DNA from: Cryoendolithus antarcticus
Lineage: Eukaryota > Ascomycota > Dothideomycetes > Cladosporiales > Cladosporiaceae
DNA: 64,000 nt
Direction of reading: 5' to 3'
Assembly (NCBI GenBank): GCA_002077065.1
Contig: NAJO01000003.1
Coordinates: 620,001-684,000, forward strand
Made by a program: the position numbers and the translations under genes. Numbering within the stretch: position 1 is the first letter of the stretch; each line of letters opens with the position of its first letter. The notes under the pieces are model-generated. The model was not told the DNA's origin, did not search any database, and was given only the letters and a program-made list of their open reading frames with translations. Shown one piece after another: positions 29,536 to 40,538 of this stretch.

Positions 29536-32500
29536 ATGCGCAAGTCATCATCCGGTACGGCAACCCCAGTCAGCGTCCCGACGCCGACACGCGAACTGTC
29601 TTTCCGCAATGGCGCCTACATCACCAACATTACACGTCTTGAGCAGTCTGCCGAAAAGATGAGCGAAGATGGGAGTGATATTGGGGAGGAAATTCGGCGT
29701 CTGAACGACGCTGAGAAATTGCGGAGCCGGCAGAACAGCATTCAGAATTCGCATCAGGGGGATGTGATCTCTGGGAGGACTGCACCACTGGAGGCGAGTA
29801 GGAGTCGGGGAAGTAGTAATGTTGTTGATCTAAACGGGGTGGCGAGGCAGGGGGGGTTCTCGCCGGGAGGGTATGTGGGAAGCCCCGTCGGAAGTGTGAG
29901 GAGCCATGAGAGCTGGAGTCGGCACACTTCGACGCACAGGAAGCCGTCGACTGGATCGAGACTGGCCACCCAGATGCCACAGTCTGTGCAAGAAGGGAGG
30001 CTGGTGAATACATCGGCGGTGGGATCCTCGCCACAGGCTATTGGAGACCAGACACCCTCGAGGCACGTTTCGCAAGCGTCACGTGCTTCACATACCTCAG
30101 AGAGCAGCTTCGCGAAGCGATACGATCAGATTGCCGGCCAAATACAGGAGCAGCTTGTGGATGTGCCGCCCACACCACCGGCACACGGCAACGGTGCGCC
30201 GGGCTTCGACTTTGGCGACACCGCCCGGGATATGCACACCTATGGCGACGGCGCACAAATCGATCGCCCACATTCACAGGACACCTACCGCGAAGCCCAG
30301 TCCGCGTTCAAGGACTTCGATGGCGTTCATTTCTCACCAGAACGGCAAGACTACATACAACTGGACGATGAGGGCAATGAGATCCGCCGAATGTCGATGC
30401 GTAAGTCTTCTGGTGCCCTCTCAATGCGGCCACCTTCTATGCTTCGCGTGCCTCAGTCTCGCCCGATGTCCTATGCCACGCCTCTGCCGGACGAGAACAT
30501 GGTCTATTACCCCGCCCCTGTACCACGGATGCTGAATCTGCCAAAGCGGCTGTCTCAGCTTCCATCATCAAATGTGCAGGCACAAAGACGAACACAGGTA
30601 TTGAGCCAGATACCAGCGGAAGCAAGGAACTCAGCCGCATGGCTCAGTCAGACCACCTTTGACAACCCCGAGCATCGCCGGACCGGCTCCAGCTCGCAAG
30701 GTGACTCTGCGAGAGCCCCACTGAACGAGCGGATGAGTATGATGAACTTCCAGAACCTCCCGCCTCAGCTGCGAGCAAGTGTCTTCTTCGAGCACCAGTC
30801 GCAGCCTCAAGACGTGGCGATCATGCAAGAGTCGGCAGTAGCTACACTGGACAACATCCTTGCAGCTTCAGTGACGGCACCGGTCAGTGCTTTTACCGAC
30901 CACCCTTTCGCGGGTGATGTGCGGAGCACCGTTTACGCTCCTGAGCGTATTGCACGACGCAGCACAAACACTTTGATCCAGAAGGCCACTAACGCACCGT
31001 TCCCTGAGCCAGTATTGATACGGAGACGCAGCAGTCTGGGGATGCTGCTAAGGGGGACAAGCGAAAGCAACGGATTAGGGAGGCGCGGAAGCCGGACGAG
31101 CACATTGATGGACTTCAATGAGGGTGGAAATAAGTTGAAGAAAAGGAAGAGTATGTTGAGATTCGCTGGGGAATTGGATAGACCTGAGAGTATACCTCTG
31201 CCGCAGACACCGGCTGACGAGCTGGAGTTCGAGGACGGGATACTGGGTGGCAGCCGTCATGCGAGTGGGTCAAGACCTGTCACCGCAGGTAGCGGCGCAC
31301 TGCTCGTGGATGACGAACAGGATGAGCAAGACTTCATTGGTCCAGAACAGGAGGGAGAGGAAGAGGAAGAGTACGATCCCGAAAATGCCGGCTTCGTGCA
31401 GCCTTCCACTTTACTCGCTGAGCTGCAGGTCAGAAAAGCACAGCAGAAGTCAAGAAACCGGACTGCCGTTACAGCATTCCCGAACGGCATGCACAGCACA
31501 CTACTGCAGCTCGATGCTGTGGCTGATATTGAGAAACGCAAGCGGCAGCGGTCTCGCATTGCGCTTGCCTGGGAAGATCCGAGTACGCTGCAGCATGCTG
31601 CTGATGAAGCTGAGGAGGACGACGTACCGCTTGGCATTTTGTTCCCTAGTAAGAACGGACTTGCCAACCGAGCTATGGGCGATGAGCGTGACTGGGACCG
31701 TCCACTTGGTCTGATGGAGAAGCGGCAAATGGAAGACAACGAGCCGTTGAGCTCGCGTCGAAGCAGACTGAGAGGTGGACCCGCACTGTCACTTCCTCGC
31801 ACCCGAGACCGAAGCCCAGACAAGCGTGGCATGAGTCAGCTCAATCTCACCGGCTTGCCCGGCGATGAAGACACGGATGAGAACGAGGGCGAGACGCTTG
31901 CCCAGCGACTTCGGCGTCTACGTACCAAGCAAGAGCTCGACGTCGCTATCAGCGACATTGCGCCAAAGGAAGGCGAACGACCGATGAGCACCTTCTCCGC
32001 AGACGTACTGAGCCAATTCGATGGCTTGACTGGGAACGACAAGGCTGGTATCAAGCCACCTCCCACACCTGAGGCGCTCGCAGACGAGACACTGGCGCAA
32101 CGCCGCGCACGTCTTCAGCGTGAAGGTGCTACGCGCAATGCATCTGAACCTGCAGCCACAGCCGGCGCAACAGAGAAGCGTCGTTCGCTGTGTACCTCCA
32201 ACTCAATGGCCAACCTCCTCTCCTCACACCCGATCGGCCCTACGCCCACCCGCAGAGTCACAGACCGCAAAGAACCGGTCAAGGGAAGTCTGCTTGACAC
32301 CTCTGTGAAGCAGCAGGCTACTGCGAAGCGACAGCTGCTAGAGACGAATCAGCGCAGCTCCTCCTACGGGCTTGACAGATCCCTCCTCGAGCGTCAAAGA
32401 GCCGCGAACGGCCTCCCTGGCATTGCACCACCCGGCGCCTCTATAGGCGCAGGCGCACCACCCTTGTTCAGCAGCCCCTCCGGCCTCGGCTTCCAGCAGC

Positions 32501-32796
32501 CGTACCCCCAACACAACCCCTACGCCTCCTACGCTCCCCAGCAAGCTCAGCCACAAATGAATCCTCTAGCTTACAACGCCTTGATGGGGCTGTCGCCAAC
32601 TCCAGCAGCGTACCCTTACGCTGGCATGCCGCAGTACGGACAGATGGGTATGGGACAGCAGGTCTGGAACGGAGGCATGGGCTGGAATCCGGCTATGGGT
32701 TTGCCTATGGGGATTGCATTTGGGATGGCGGAGGAGCAGATGAGCCCGCAGCAGAGGGCTAATATTGATGCTTGGAGGGAGGGGGTGGCTCATTGA
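29536..32796 (+). CDS. Large disordered protein with conserved islands
   Basis: 1,086 residues, intronless, ATG start. Mostly low-complexity serine/arginine/proline sequence. Ordered islands stand out: RMLNLPKRLSQLPS, QIPAEARNSAAWL, and around residues 690-735 VPLGILFPSKNG with DWDRPLGLMEKRQMEDNEPL. Two related short repeats follow, ETLAQRLRRLR near residue 786 and ETLAQRRARLQ near 851. The C-terminus is methionine/glycine/tyrosine/proline-rich (YAGMPQYGQMGMGQQ) and ends QQRANIDAWREGVAH. The layout fits a scaffold or signalling substrate conserved in Pezizomycotina. I do not recognise a characterised homologue. Confidence 0.8.
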   Translation: MRKSSSGTATPVSVPTPTRELSFRNGAYITNITRLEQSAEKMSEDGSDIGEEIRRLNDAEKLRSRQNSIQNSHQGDVISGRTAPLEASRSRGSSNVVDLNGVARQGGFSPGGYVGSPVGSVRSHESWSRHTSTHRKPSTGSRLATQMPQSVQEGRLVNTSAVGSSPQAIGDQTPSRHVSQASRASHTSESSFAKRYDQIAGQIQEQLVDVPPTPPAHGNGAPGFDFGDTARDMHTYGDGAQIDRPHSQDTYREAQSAFKDFDGVHFSPERQDYIQLDDEGNEIRRMSMRKSSGALSMRPPSMLRVPQSRPMSYATPLPDENMVYYPAPVPRMLNLPKRLSQLPSSNVQAQRRTQVLSQIPAEARNSAAWLSQTTFDNPEHRRTGSSSQGDSARAPLNERMSMMNFQNLPPQLRASVFFEHQSQPQDVAIMQESAVATLDNILAASVTAPVSAFTDHPFAGDVRSTVYAPERIARRSTNTLIQKATNAPFPEPVLIRRRSSLGMLLRGTSESNGLGRRGSRTSTLMDFNEGGNKLKKRKSMLRFAGELDRPESIPLPQTPADELEFEDGILGGSRHASGSRPVTAGSGALLVDDEQDEQDFIGPEQEGEEEEEYDPENAGFVQPSTLLAELQVRKAQQKSRNRTAVTAFPNGMHSTLLQLDAVADIEKRKRQRSRIALAWEDPSTLQHAADEAEEDDVPLGILFPSKNGLANRAMGDERDWDRPLGLMEKRQMEDNEPLSSRRSRLRGGPALSLPRTRDRSPDKRGMSQLNLTGLPGDEDTDENEGETLAQRLRRLRTKQELDVAISDIAPKEGERPMSTFSADVLSQFDGLTGNDKAGIKPPPTPEALADETLAQRRARLQREGATRNASEPAATAGATEKRRSLCTSNSMANLLSSHPIGPTPTRRVTDRKEPVKGSLLDTSVKQQATAKRQLLETNQRSSSYGLDRSLLERQRAANGLPGIAPPGASIGAGAPPLFSSPSGLGFQQPYPQHNPYASYAPQQAQPQMNPLAYNALMGLSPTPAAYPYAGMPQYGQMGMGQQVWNGGMGWNPAMGLPMGIAFGMAEEQMSPQQRANIDAWREGVAH

Positions 32797-33909
32797 TAGG
32801 TTTCTGAGTGAGGTTAGGTGATATTGCGGGAGATAATGAACAGCGGGTACGTGTACCAGCATCCACTCGCTATTGTCTGGCACTTCAAATTCACAACATG
32901 TATGCCTCGTTCTGTGCTGCTGATATTTGGTGCATGGGCATTGCTTATCGTCGGCACCACTTGTTGGCCTGATGCGCCAAACCAGCCTCTGCCGGGGTGT
33001 AGCGGCATACCAAGGAAACCGTTGCGAAGCCGTTCAAAGGTTCAAACCCGGTCCTGCGACATGCATGCGGGCACGCACTCCTGCGGTTTTTGTCACGTTG
33101 CATGCATGATGCAGTGCGTGTTCTAGCGTCAATTGTGTGTGTCCGAGGTTCAGCCTGTTGTCCTTCTCTCCTTCCCTAGAATCATCAGTCTCGACTTGCA
33201 GTTCTCCTTCACCTCTCCACGAACGAACGCAAGATGATTCCACCAAGAGGCGTCCACTCCGCTGCCTCGTCAACACTCCCCTTGCCATCATTCGCCCGCA
33301 CGTCCTCTCGGCGTATGTGATACACTGTGGGCCGCGCAGAACAAGCACAGGGGGCGTGAACTATGAATTCTCTGATTGGCTGTAGACAGTGTTTTGAAGC
33401 TCGTACCTGACGCTAGAAAGGCCGTAGCGCCTTTCGCGTGCGTTCCCGCCAGACGGGGAAACAACAACCGCTTGAACCGCCGCCATGGGAATTGTGATAG
33501 AGTTTGGGTCGGGGCTTGAGGTGTCAACTGTCGAGCGCTGAAGTTTTGTTCTGGGTGATGGGATGCGACGTCTCATTGCCGTGTGTGTTGAGAGTGTGCG
33601 CATGTCTTGACTTCACTTGTGCATTCAGTGTTTCCAGCGACAGTAGCATCGACGAGCATGGAGAGGAAAGTGTGAGGCACAGTGGACTAGGTGGAGACTG
33701 AACCAACACTGGACGGCTACGTGCACTTGACCGCGTGAACGGCCGGACCCACGCCTTTGGACGGATCAAAGGCAAAGGCACGCGAATGACACACATGAAC
33801 AACGGCGATCGTCAGGCGCGGTCTTCAGCGTGGCATTGAGCGCGCAGATTCACATGTTCCTGACCGCCGTCGACCTTCACCCTCACCATCGAGGTGCCGC
33901 AAGAACAAC
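32797..33909. other. Intergenic region
   Basis: About 1.1 kb between two plus-strand genes, with only short frames. It should contain the promoter of the CM1-motif gene. A GGTTCAAACC at about 33040 resembles a tRNA B box but lacks a matching structure. Confidence 0.5.
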
Positions 33910-36558
33910 ATGGACAACTCTGGACCTCCATCAAGCCAGGCTCCCATGTCCTCCTATCTCCACGACCGCCTCCAGGAACGTCGAGCACGCGATCCTCGCC
34001 CAAGACGAGGTCGCCAATCCGACTTTGGACCGCTCACAACAAAGGCCCAGGACGATGATATCTTCCTTGCCGAAGCGGAAGAGACCCGCCATGTTTCCGC
34101 TGCTTCAGCACGTCTCTACGAAAGCTCTCCGCTTACTTCTCGTCGACCTTCGGAGAGTTTGGCTGGCAATGGCACAGCCAGTAACACGGGCAGACGCCGG
34201 CGAACGACCTTTGGTGCGAAGGAGCAAGACGAGGTTATGGATCGCCTCGTGAAGCAGAACTTCGACCTCAAACTCGAGCTTGACCACCGACGCGAGCAGC
34301 AAGCTAAGCTCCAAGCCCAGATCTCTTCCATGCGCAGCACTGTCGAGCGTGCACAAGGGCTTAGGGAAGAGCATGCGGAGCTGCTCAAGATTAACAGTCA
34401 GTTGGTTGAAGAGCTTGAGAAGAGGGACGAGGGGATTAGAGAGGCGGTGGAGCTGATATGTCAACTCGAGGAGAGGGTTGAAGGGCTTGGAGGAGAGGTG
34501 GAGAGATTGAAAGCAAGTCAGACACGGCCAAGCACGGCGCAGGCTGATAGCGGGTATGCGGGGACCGATATCCAAGAGGCATCAGCAAGAGCTGGGTTGG
34601 CGATGCAGAGCTTTGATGGAGCTAGAACGCCGCAAAGGCCAAAGAGGGAGCCATCATTCATGTCTCTGAGGAAGGGAAGCTCAAAAGCGCTCAGAGAGGC
34701 TTTCCAGGCTGGTGCGAAGGAGCTCAAGCCGGTACAAAGCTTCAAAACAATCTTGAACAAGAGTGCTAGTACCATCACCGAGGAAGGCCCGACGGACGAT
34801 GTTCCCAACTCGCCTCGACTGAGTGATTTGAGTGAGAGTAGCTTCCCTAGCATCTACAGTCCGGTGAAGGCGTTGAGCCCTGATAGTCACGCTTGGGAGC
34901 CGGCCGAGGCCACTCAAAGCAAGATTGAGCATCGCCGTACGCCCGCGAGCCGCAATGACGACAACCTGAAGCGAGTCAGTCAATGGATCGAAGAGCGGCA
35001 GCAAGACGATGCGACGCCGACCAGACTCGACAGAAGTGTGTCGCCAGCGAGGACCGTGAGCACTGTTGCGACTGCCTCAACCAGGCTCCCACGTCGAGAT
35101 GACCGCTTCCAGTCGCTCGATAACGCACTGGCGACTGACAGACAAGCTCATGGCCAACAGCTTGAGCAAGCTACTGAAGCATTGACCCAGATGAAGCTCC
35201 ACGTCAGTGAGAACAAGCGCCACCCGCGCACGCCAACAGTCTTCGGCGGACCGATGTTCGGCGAACCTCTGTTGCCACCCACGCCAGACAGCGTCTCGAC
35301 TCGTATGCTGCGCGGCTCGCGCTCTAGCATCATCGGCGAGCGCAGTGCGCATGGTCTCGCTGCTATGAACGCGACTGCAGATCTGCTCGCGGCCGGCGTT
35401 CGCACATCGCCGAAGCAGATGCGGTCGTCTGTCGAGCTCAACCTCGCACACGATAGCAGCAGGCAACATCGTTCCAGCGCTCGACGACATGCCGACACCG
35501 CTGTCGAAGATACTGAGTCTTCAGATATCGACTCTGAGCACCATGCCACGACTGCAAAGCGTATGTACGCATCCGATGAAGACTATCCGGATGGCAGCTC
35601 GATACTAAATGGCACACCATCTCGCTTCTTCAAGCAGGGCAATGGCTCTGCAGTGCCTCAAGACATGTTCTTCAGCAACACCGACAGCTACCCCCAGGCT
35701 TCGGCTGCAGATCTACGTCGACGCAAGTCAAGCTATGACACCACTCCGGCACCGCGAAAGCCCAGTCTTAGCCGCGCAGAGACCAGTCCAATAACACTAT
35801 CCTCGCTGCACCGTCCGATGCCTTCATCACCACCCAGCGCCTTCGCTCGTCGCTCGCCATCCTCGAGCACTACCACGACGAACACGGCTCGCAACTACGC
35901 TCCGTCCAGCTCGTCTCGCTCCCTGTCTCCTGAAGCTACCCGCTCAGGTGCCAAGACTTCGCCCTCCAAGCCTCTGCGTTCACCGACACTGCCGCCCTTC
36001 ATTCGCCGTCCGAGCTTAGGTCAGAAGGGCAAAGAGCTGTTCAGACGACTAAGCAACAGCGCGGGGAGCATCACCACTACCCCGCAACCAGAACGAGCGA
36101 GTGATCGAGAGACGTACGGTGAGCGTAGAGAGAGGGATGGGCAGAGGGAGCGGGAGATGTCACCACTCCCTACACTCACCAGCACGCCAAGCTCCGCTTA
36201 CAACAATCACGCCTCGAAACCTGTGAGGCGGCCAGGCTCAAGCACGGGCTTCCATGGAACAGGCTCGGGCAGGCCAGGCTCGGCGTTTCAGTCCAGCGGA
36301 CCAAGACCAAGTCTACATGGACGTGGCATCACAGCGCCGTCTCCTACTGCTGTGTCGAGTGGCGAGAAGGAGGCAGAGGGGCGGAAGAACCCTTTCAGAC
36401 GTGGTGGAAGTGTAAGGAAGGCTGAAGGTGCTGAGGTCCGCACACATGAAATTGGCGCAGCTGGTGCTACTGGGAGGAGAGGCAGCAATAAGGATGTTGC
36501 CTCGTCGGCCTCGGTTGCGGGCTCGGGCTTTGGACTGGGGAAGAGGCCGTGGCGGTGA
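33910..36558 (+). CDS. Centrosomin CM1-motif protein
   Basis: 882 residues, intronless, ATG at 33910. Residues about 97-180 form a coiled coil opening with a CM1-type motif: FGAKEQDEVMDRLVKQNFDLKL. CM1 is the gamma-tubulin-complex-binding element of centrosomin, Mto1, Pcp1 and Spc110, which recruit microtubule nucleators to spindle pole bodies or other nucleation sites. The rest is disordered and rich in serine, arginine and proline, with many SP/TP sites suggesting mitotic phosphorylation; the C-terminus is basic. Aspergillus ApsB and S. pombe Mto1 are the known fungal proteins of this type, but this chain is shorter and may be a second, less studied CM1 protein. The gamma-tubulin role is inferred from the motif. 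Confidence 0.78.
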   Translation: MDNSGPPSSQAPMSSYLHDRLQERRARDPRPRRGRQSDFGPLTTKAQDDDIFLAEAEETRHVSAASARLYESSPLTSRRPSESLAGNGTASNTGRRRRTTFGAKEQDEVMDRLVKQNFDLKLELDHRREQQAKLQAQISSMRSTVERAQGLREEHAELLKINSQLVEELEKRDEGIREAVELICQLEERVEGLGGEVERLKASQTRPSTAQADSGYAGTDIQEASARAGLAMQSFDGARTPQRPKREPSFMSLRKGSSKALREAFQAGAKELKPVQSFKTILNKSASTITEEGPTDDVPNSPRLSDLSESSFPSIYSPVKALSPDSHAWEPAEATQSKIEHRRTPASRNDDNLKRVSQWIEERQQDDATPTRLDRSVSPARTVSTVATASTRLPRRDDRFQSLDNALATDRQAHGQQLEQATEALTQMKLHVSENKRHPRTPTVFGGPMFGEPLLPPTPDSVSTRMLRGSRSSIIGERSAHGLAAMNATADLLAAGVRTSPKQMRSSVELNLAHDSSRQHRSSARRHADTAVEDTESSDIDSEHHATTAKRMYASDEDYPDGSSILNGTPSRFFKQGNGSAVPQDMFFSNTDSYPQASAADLRRRKSSYDTTPAPRKPSLSRAETSPITLSSLHRPMPSSPPSAFARRSPSSSTTTTNTARNYAPSSSSRSLSPEATRSGAKTSPSKPLRSPTLPPFIRRPSLGQKGKELFRRLSNSAGSITTTPQPERASDRETYGERRERDGQREREMSPLPTLTSTPSSAYNNHASKPVRRPGSSTGFHGTGSGRPGSAFQSSGPRPSLHGRGITAPSPTAVSSGEKEAEGRKNPFRRGGSVRKAEGAEVRTHEIGAAGATGRRGSNKDVASSASVAGSGFGLGKRPWR

Positions 36559-37455
36559 GGGACTCAGTGTTCAATCACCGGAGACTAGTTCGAGTGCAAG
36601 GAAGAGAGAGTGTTATGGCAGGGCGACGGAAAGCATCAGCATCTTGTAGCGGCATGAATATGAGCGCTGTGCGAGTGGAGTGATAGACACCATTGTATCG
36701 TTACGGCCGCTTTAACAACACTGATCAATTGAACAGCCTCACTGTCGCCCACTACCACCCTTTGCTCTCATTCTGGGAGTGAATGTTCAACCTCAGGCGT
36801 CAATCTTTCAGCCAAAGTTTCGTACGGCCAACCGTAGCTCGACTTCACCTGCTCAGCGATTAAAGCTTGCGACGCGCCACCTTCTAATGCGCATCAGTCC
36901 GATGAATGTGGCTTTTACTCGAATTGATCATGATGTCTTGTGATACTTGGCCGGTGGAACCTATGCGGCAAGGTCGAGTTATCCTCGCTCGGCTCTCTGC
37001 TCAGCAGCCGGTCTTATCATGCACCCCAGTTGCCGATCTCAAGCACGCCATCGCCAGCCAATTCGCGTGCTCAACGGCCTTCAGACAGCAAGCAGCTAAA
37101 GCATCCAATGCCAGTGCATCGGCGTGAGGCTCGTGGCGTTATGTCGTCACTGGCGGTGTGCAGCTCCTAGGGAGGTGAGGTCGAGAATCACTGGATTTGG
37201 TAGGTAGGAGTGGTAGCGTGAAGACGTGATGGGGGCTAGATGGTAGGGTGGCTTTGGCTTCTGTTGTATTTCTCGTCTTCTATTTCCGCATCCTCTTTTC
37301 TTCCAAGGCTTCGCTACCTAACGAAAGATCAGGCTGCAGGGCGAGTCTCTTCAAATAGTCTCGCGCTGTTAGTCGTACTTCTCCCTCGAGACGCGGACAT
37401 CTCTCAGAGTACTACTCTGAACGGCCTGCTGCGCGACCTTATACCCGCTATCAAG
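36559..37455. other. Intergenic region upstream of the Dal5-type transporter
   Basis: About 900 bp. The transporter frame extends upstream to an ATG at 37240, but those 72 codons lack conservation features and are probably leader. Nothing else supported. Confidence 0.5.
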
Positions 37456-39359
37456 ATGGCCGACTTCGAGACCAGGGAGAAGCGCGAGCCTTCTCCCTCG
37501 TCTGCCAGCTCCGACCTCGAAGCCTCGCATGGCATCACAGAGAAGCACCTGCTCCGCAAACTTGATCGCCACCTCTTACCTGGCGTTTGCACCCTCTACT
37601 TGCTATCTTTCCTCGATAGATCGAACGTGGTATGTTCGGACAAAGCACCAACTTACAGCACCTACTGACCTGATGGCATGCAGGCAAACGCAAAGCTCGA
37701 CGGACTGACTACTTCTCTTGGAATCTCGGGCAACGAGTACCTCACAGGACTCACACTGTTCTTCGCTGGGTACATCATTTTCGAGGTGATATGGAATGTG
37801 ATTTTGAAGCGCATTGGCCCGCGAATCTGGCTGCCATTGTTGACGTTCATATGGGGCGTTGTGGCGACGCTGCAAGGGGTCATTGTCAACAACGGCGGGA
37901 AGTCCGGATTGGCAGGCTTTTTCGTCGTGCGGTTCTTCCTGGGCTTGACTGAAGGAGGCCTGTTCCCCGGAGTTGTGTTCTACTGTAAGTCCAACTTAGC
38001 CAAAGGTAGCAAAGTCAGATGACTTACCACAAACCGTAGTGTCGATGTGGTACAAGCGATCTGAGCGACAGTACCGGATCGCGCTCTTCTTCAGCGCAGC
38101 GAGTCTCGCGGGCGCCTTTGGCGGAATTCTAGCCTACGGCATTGGTTTCATGAAAGGTGTCGGCGGCTACGAGGGATGGAGGTAAGATCTGCAATGTCAA
38201 GATCATTTCAATCAGGACTGACGATGGCCATAGATGGATCTTTATAATCGAGGGCTTACTCACCTGCGTTCTCGCTGCCGCGGGCTGGTGGTACATTGCC
38301 GACTGGCCCTCGAAGGCCAAATTCATCACGAGTGAAGAGCGCGCATTCCTGAACTCCCGCCTGAAAGCCGATAGCGATGCTACTGCGCACGAAGGCTTTA
38401 CTTGGGCGAATGTTCTCACCGCCGTCAAAGATCCGAAGGTGTGGTTGTACGGAGCGTGCTTTCATACCTTGAGCTTACCGCTGTACACGCTGAGCTTGTT
38501 CCTGGTGAGTCCGCACTTCATTCGCTTCCACTTCTCCTATACTCTGAACGCTCTTGCGCTATTGAGAGTTCACCTGTAACAGCGCTTCAATTGCTCAATG
38601 TTGGGGAGAGAGGACATATGGGGTGCAGGGGGTTTCGTTCTCCACTTGGAAATCTCACAGACACGGCAGAATAGCTATCTGCCGCTCTGAGTACGCTTAC
38701 AAGAGCAATACCCATACTTCGGACTTCTGGAAAGCGGAGATAGGTCCATTGTGCTCACGCTGACTTGATCCCAGCCCTCTATCATCAAAGCCCTGGGCTA
38801 CACCGCCGCTCACGCCCAACTCCTGACAATCCCTCCATACGCATTCGCAACAATCTTGACAGTGATCTACGCTGTCGTTTCCGAACGCTACGCTCGTCGC
38901 GGTCCCTTCATCATTGCCTCGACCCTCACAGCCATCATCGGATACTGCATCCTGCTTGGCAACGCGAACCCACTCAAACGGCCTGGCGTCTCCTACCTAG
39001 GTACCTTCTTCGCCGCTGGTGGCATCTACCCTTCGGTCGCACTGGCTTTGTCTTGGCCAGCGATCAATGTTTCGGGACAGACAAAGCGAGCAACGGCGAA
39101 TGCGATGCAGATCACTATAGGGAATCTTGGTGCTGTGATCGGGACGCAGTTGTACAGGGCTGATGATGGACCAAGGTATATTGTTGGCCATAGCGTAGCT
39201 TTGGCGTACCTGACCGGCAATATTGCTGTCGTAAGCACGATCTGGTTTGTGCTGCAACGAGAGAACAGTAAGAGGGATCGTGAGCAACGAGAAGGCAAGG
39301 TGCAGACGGAGGGTGACTGGCTTGGAGACGAGGATTCGAGGTGGAGGTTCAGGCTTTGA
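37456..39359 (+). CDS. MFS anion:cation symporter (Dal5/Tna1 family)
   Basis: 490-residue 12-helix permease of the ACS family, whose members import allantoate, nicotinate, pantothenate, biotin or similar organic anions. Five exons: 37456-37629, 37684-37984, 38040-38181, 38234-38504 and 38775-39359. The introns are 54, 55, 52 and 270 nt, all GT..AG, and the frame is kept throughout. Family marks: LDRHLLPGVCTLYLLSFLDR with SNVANAKLDGL, FFLGLTEGGLFPGVVFYLS, MWYKRSERQYRIALFFSAA, and GGYEGWRWIFIIEG across junctions. The fourth intron is unusually long for this window but contains no convincing exon. The start at 37456 (AAGATGG) precedes a charged cytosolic N-terminus. Substrate unknown. Confidence 0.93.
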
Positions 39360-39707
39360 GCTATTGGTCTGTTCGGATGAGATGGTTGCCGGTCTTATAT
39401 CCAGATTGCGCGCACACGGATGATCAACATCCCTTTAGTACATACCACACCTATGTAGGTGTGGTTTGTTCGTGATCGTGACCACGAGTCATTCTACAGA
39501 TCGTACCTGTCGATCGATCTGAACTCAATTTCAAGTCGATATGCACGTCACGATGAGCACTTCAACGAACATCGAATGCAAGGCCGAATCCGCGCAGTCG
39601 CAATTCTGGGCACGGACAATGTTCTCATCAGAATGCTAGTAGAACGATCAAGATTTTCCATTATCAGCGGCTTGCGAAGAGGATATCGTACTCGCTTGAT
39701 CCGTAGT
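39360..39707. other. Leader of the 2H phosphoesterase gene
   Basis: About 350 bp. The downstream frame stays open from 39459 and contains ATGs at 39576 and 39633, so part may be coding (see the gene). Confidence 0.5.
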
Positions 39708-40445
39708 ATGGCATCCGGCGCAGCCAAATCCTGGGCTTCGATCACATCTCAGAACCTCCCAAGGCAGGATGCCAACACATCAGCTAAGCAAACACCCATC
39801 CCAGCATATCCTACAATCGCCGAGGTATCTGCACCTCCAAGAATCAAACGCTCGCCCTCGCCTTCTCATGTTCCGAGGACTCAATCGAAGGACGAAAATG
39901 TCTACATCCTCACGCTCGCTACCGATGTTCGCCACCACAAGGCCATGACAGCCTTGCGAAATCAGTACTTTCCCACGAAACTCAATAAGCTCGCTGCACA
40001 TCTTACGCTCTTCCATGCTCTGCCTGGAAGTCTACTGGAGTCGAACATCATTCCTCACATTGAAACGGTGGCAGCTCAGACGAAGCAATTTGATGTCCAC
40101 GCCGCGAAGCCATTCCGCATGAAACATGGCTTCGCTATCTCGGTCCCCAAAGCTGAAGGTGGCGCGGCAGCGCAAGCTGTGCATGCTGAGCTACAGCAGA
40201 AGTGGGCTGATGATGGCTTTCTGAGCGAGCAGGATCGGGGTGGTTGTAGAGTGCACTATACGATCATGAATAAGGTCGATGAAGAAGCTGATGTGGCGAA
40301 GGCATTTGAGGAGGTCAGTGATGAGTGGAAGGGAGATTGGGGCACTGTGGAAGGGCTGAGTCTTTGGAGGTATGAGCGAGGGTGGTGGAAGTTGCAGAGG
40401 AAGTTCGAGTTCGCGAAGAAGGCAGACGGACACAACGCGACATGA
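39708..40445 (+). CDS. 2H phosphoesterase, 2'-5' RNA ligase-like
   Basis: At least 245 residues. Two HxT motifs define the superfamily: HLTLFHALP and HYTIMNK, about 75 residues apart, each supplying a catalytic histidine and threonine/serine for cleavage of 2',3'-cyclic phosphates or related bonds. The domain opens with NVYILTLATD and closes with LSLWRYERGWWKL. The start chosen, 39708 (AGTATGG), precedes a low-complexity N-terminus. In-frame ATGs at 39633 and 39576 would add an arginine-rich segment (SRFSIISGLRRGYRTRLIRS) that resembles a mitochondrial presequence. The gene converges on the SET-domain gene. Substrate (RNA end, tRNA intermediate or nucleotide) unknown. Confidence 0.85.
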   Translation: MASGAAKSWASITSQNLPRQDANTSAKQTPIPAYPTIAEVSAPPRIKRSPSPSHVPRTQSKDENVYILTLATDVRHHKAMTALRNQYFPTKLNKLAAHLTLFHALPGSLLESNIIPHIETVAAQTKQFDVHAAKPFRMKHGFAISVPKAEGGAAAQAVHAELQQKWADDGFLSEQDRGGCRVHYTIMNKVDEEADVAKAFEEVSDEWKGDWGTVEGLSLWRYERGWWKLQRKFEFAKKADGHNAT

Positions 40446-40538
40446 GTGCAACGCTATTATGACAATGCCTATGCCAGTGCTCGACGGATGAGAGCATGTG
40501 GGCTACAATAATCACATCAGGCTGCGCACTCGACTCTA

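Noticed and set aside
33000..33060. tRNA-like B box (GGTTCAAACC)
   Set aside because: T-stem pairs at only two positions, no acceptor stem and no matching A box at the right distance on either strand.
37240..37455. 72-codon N-terminal extension of the Dal5-type transporter
   Set aside because: Hydrophobic, unconserved-looking leader; the family begins near MADFETREKRE at 37456.
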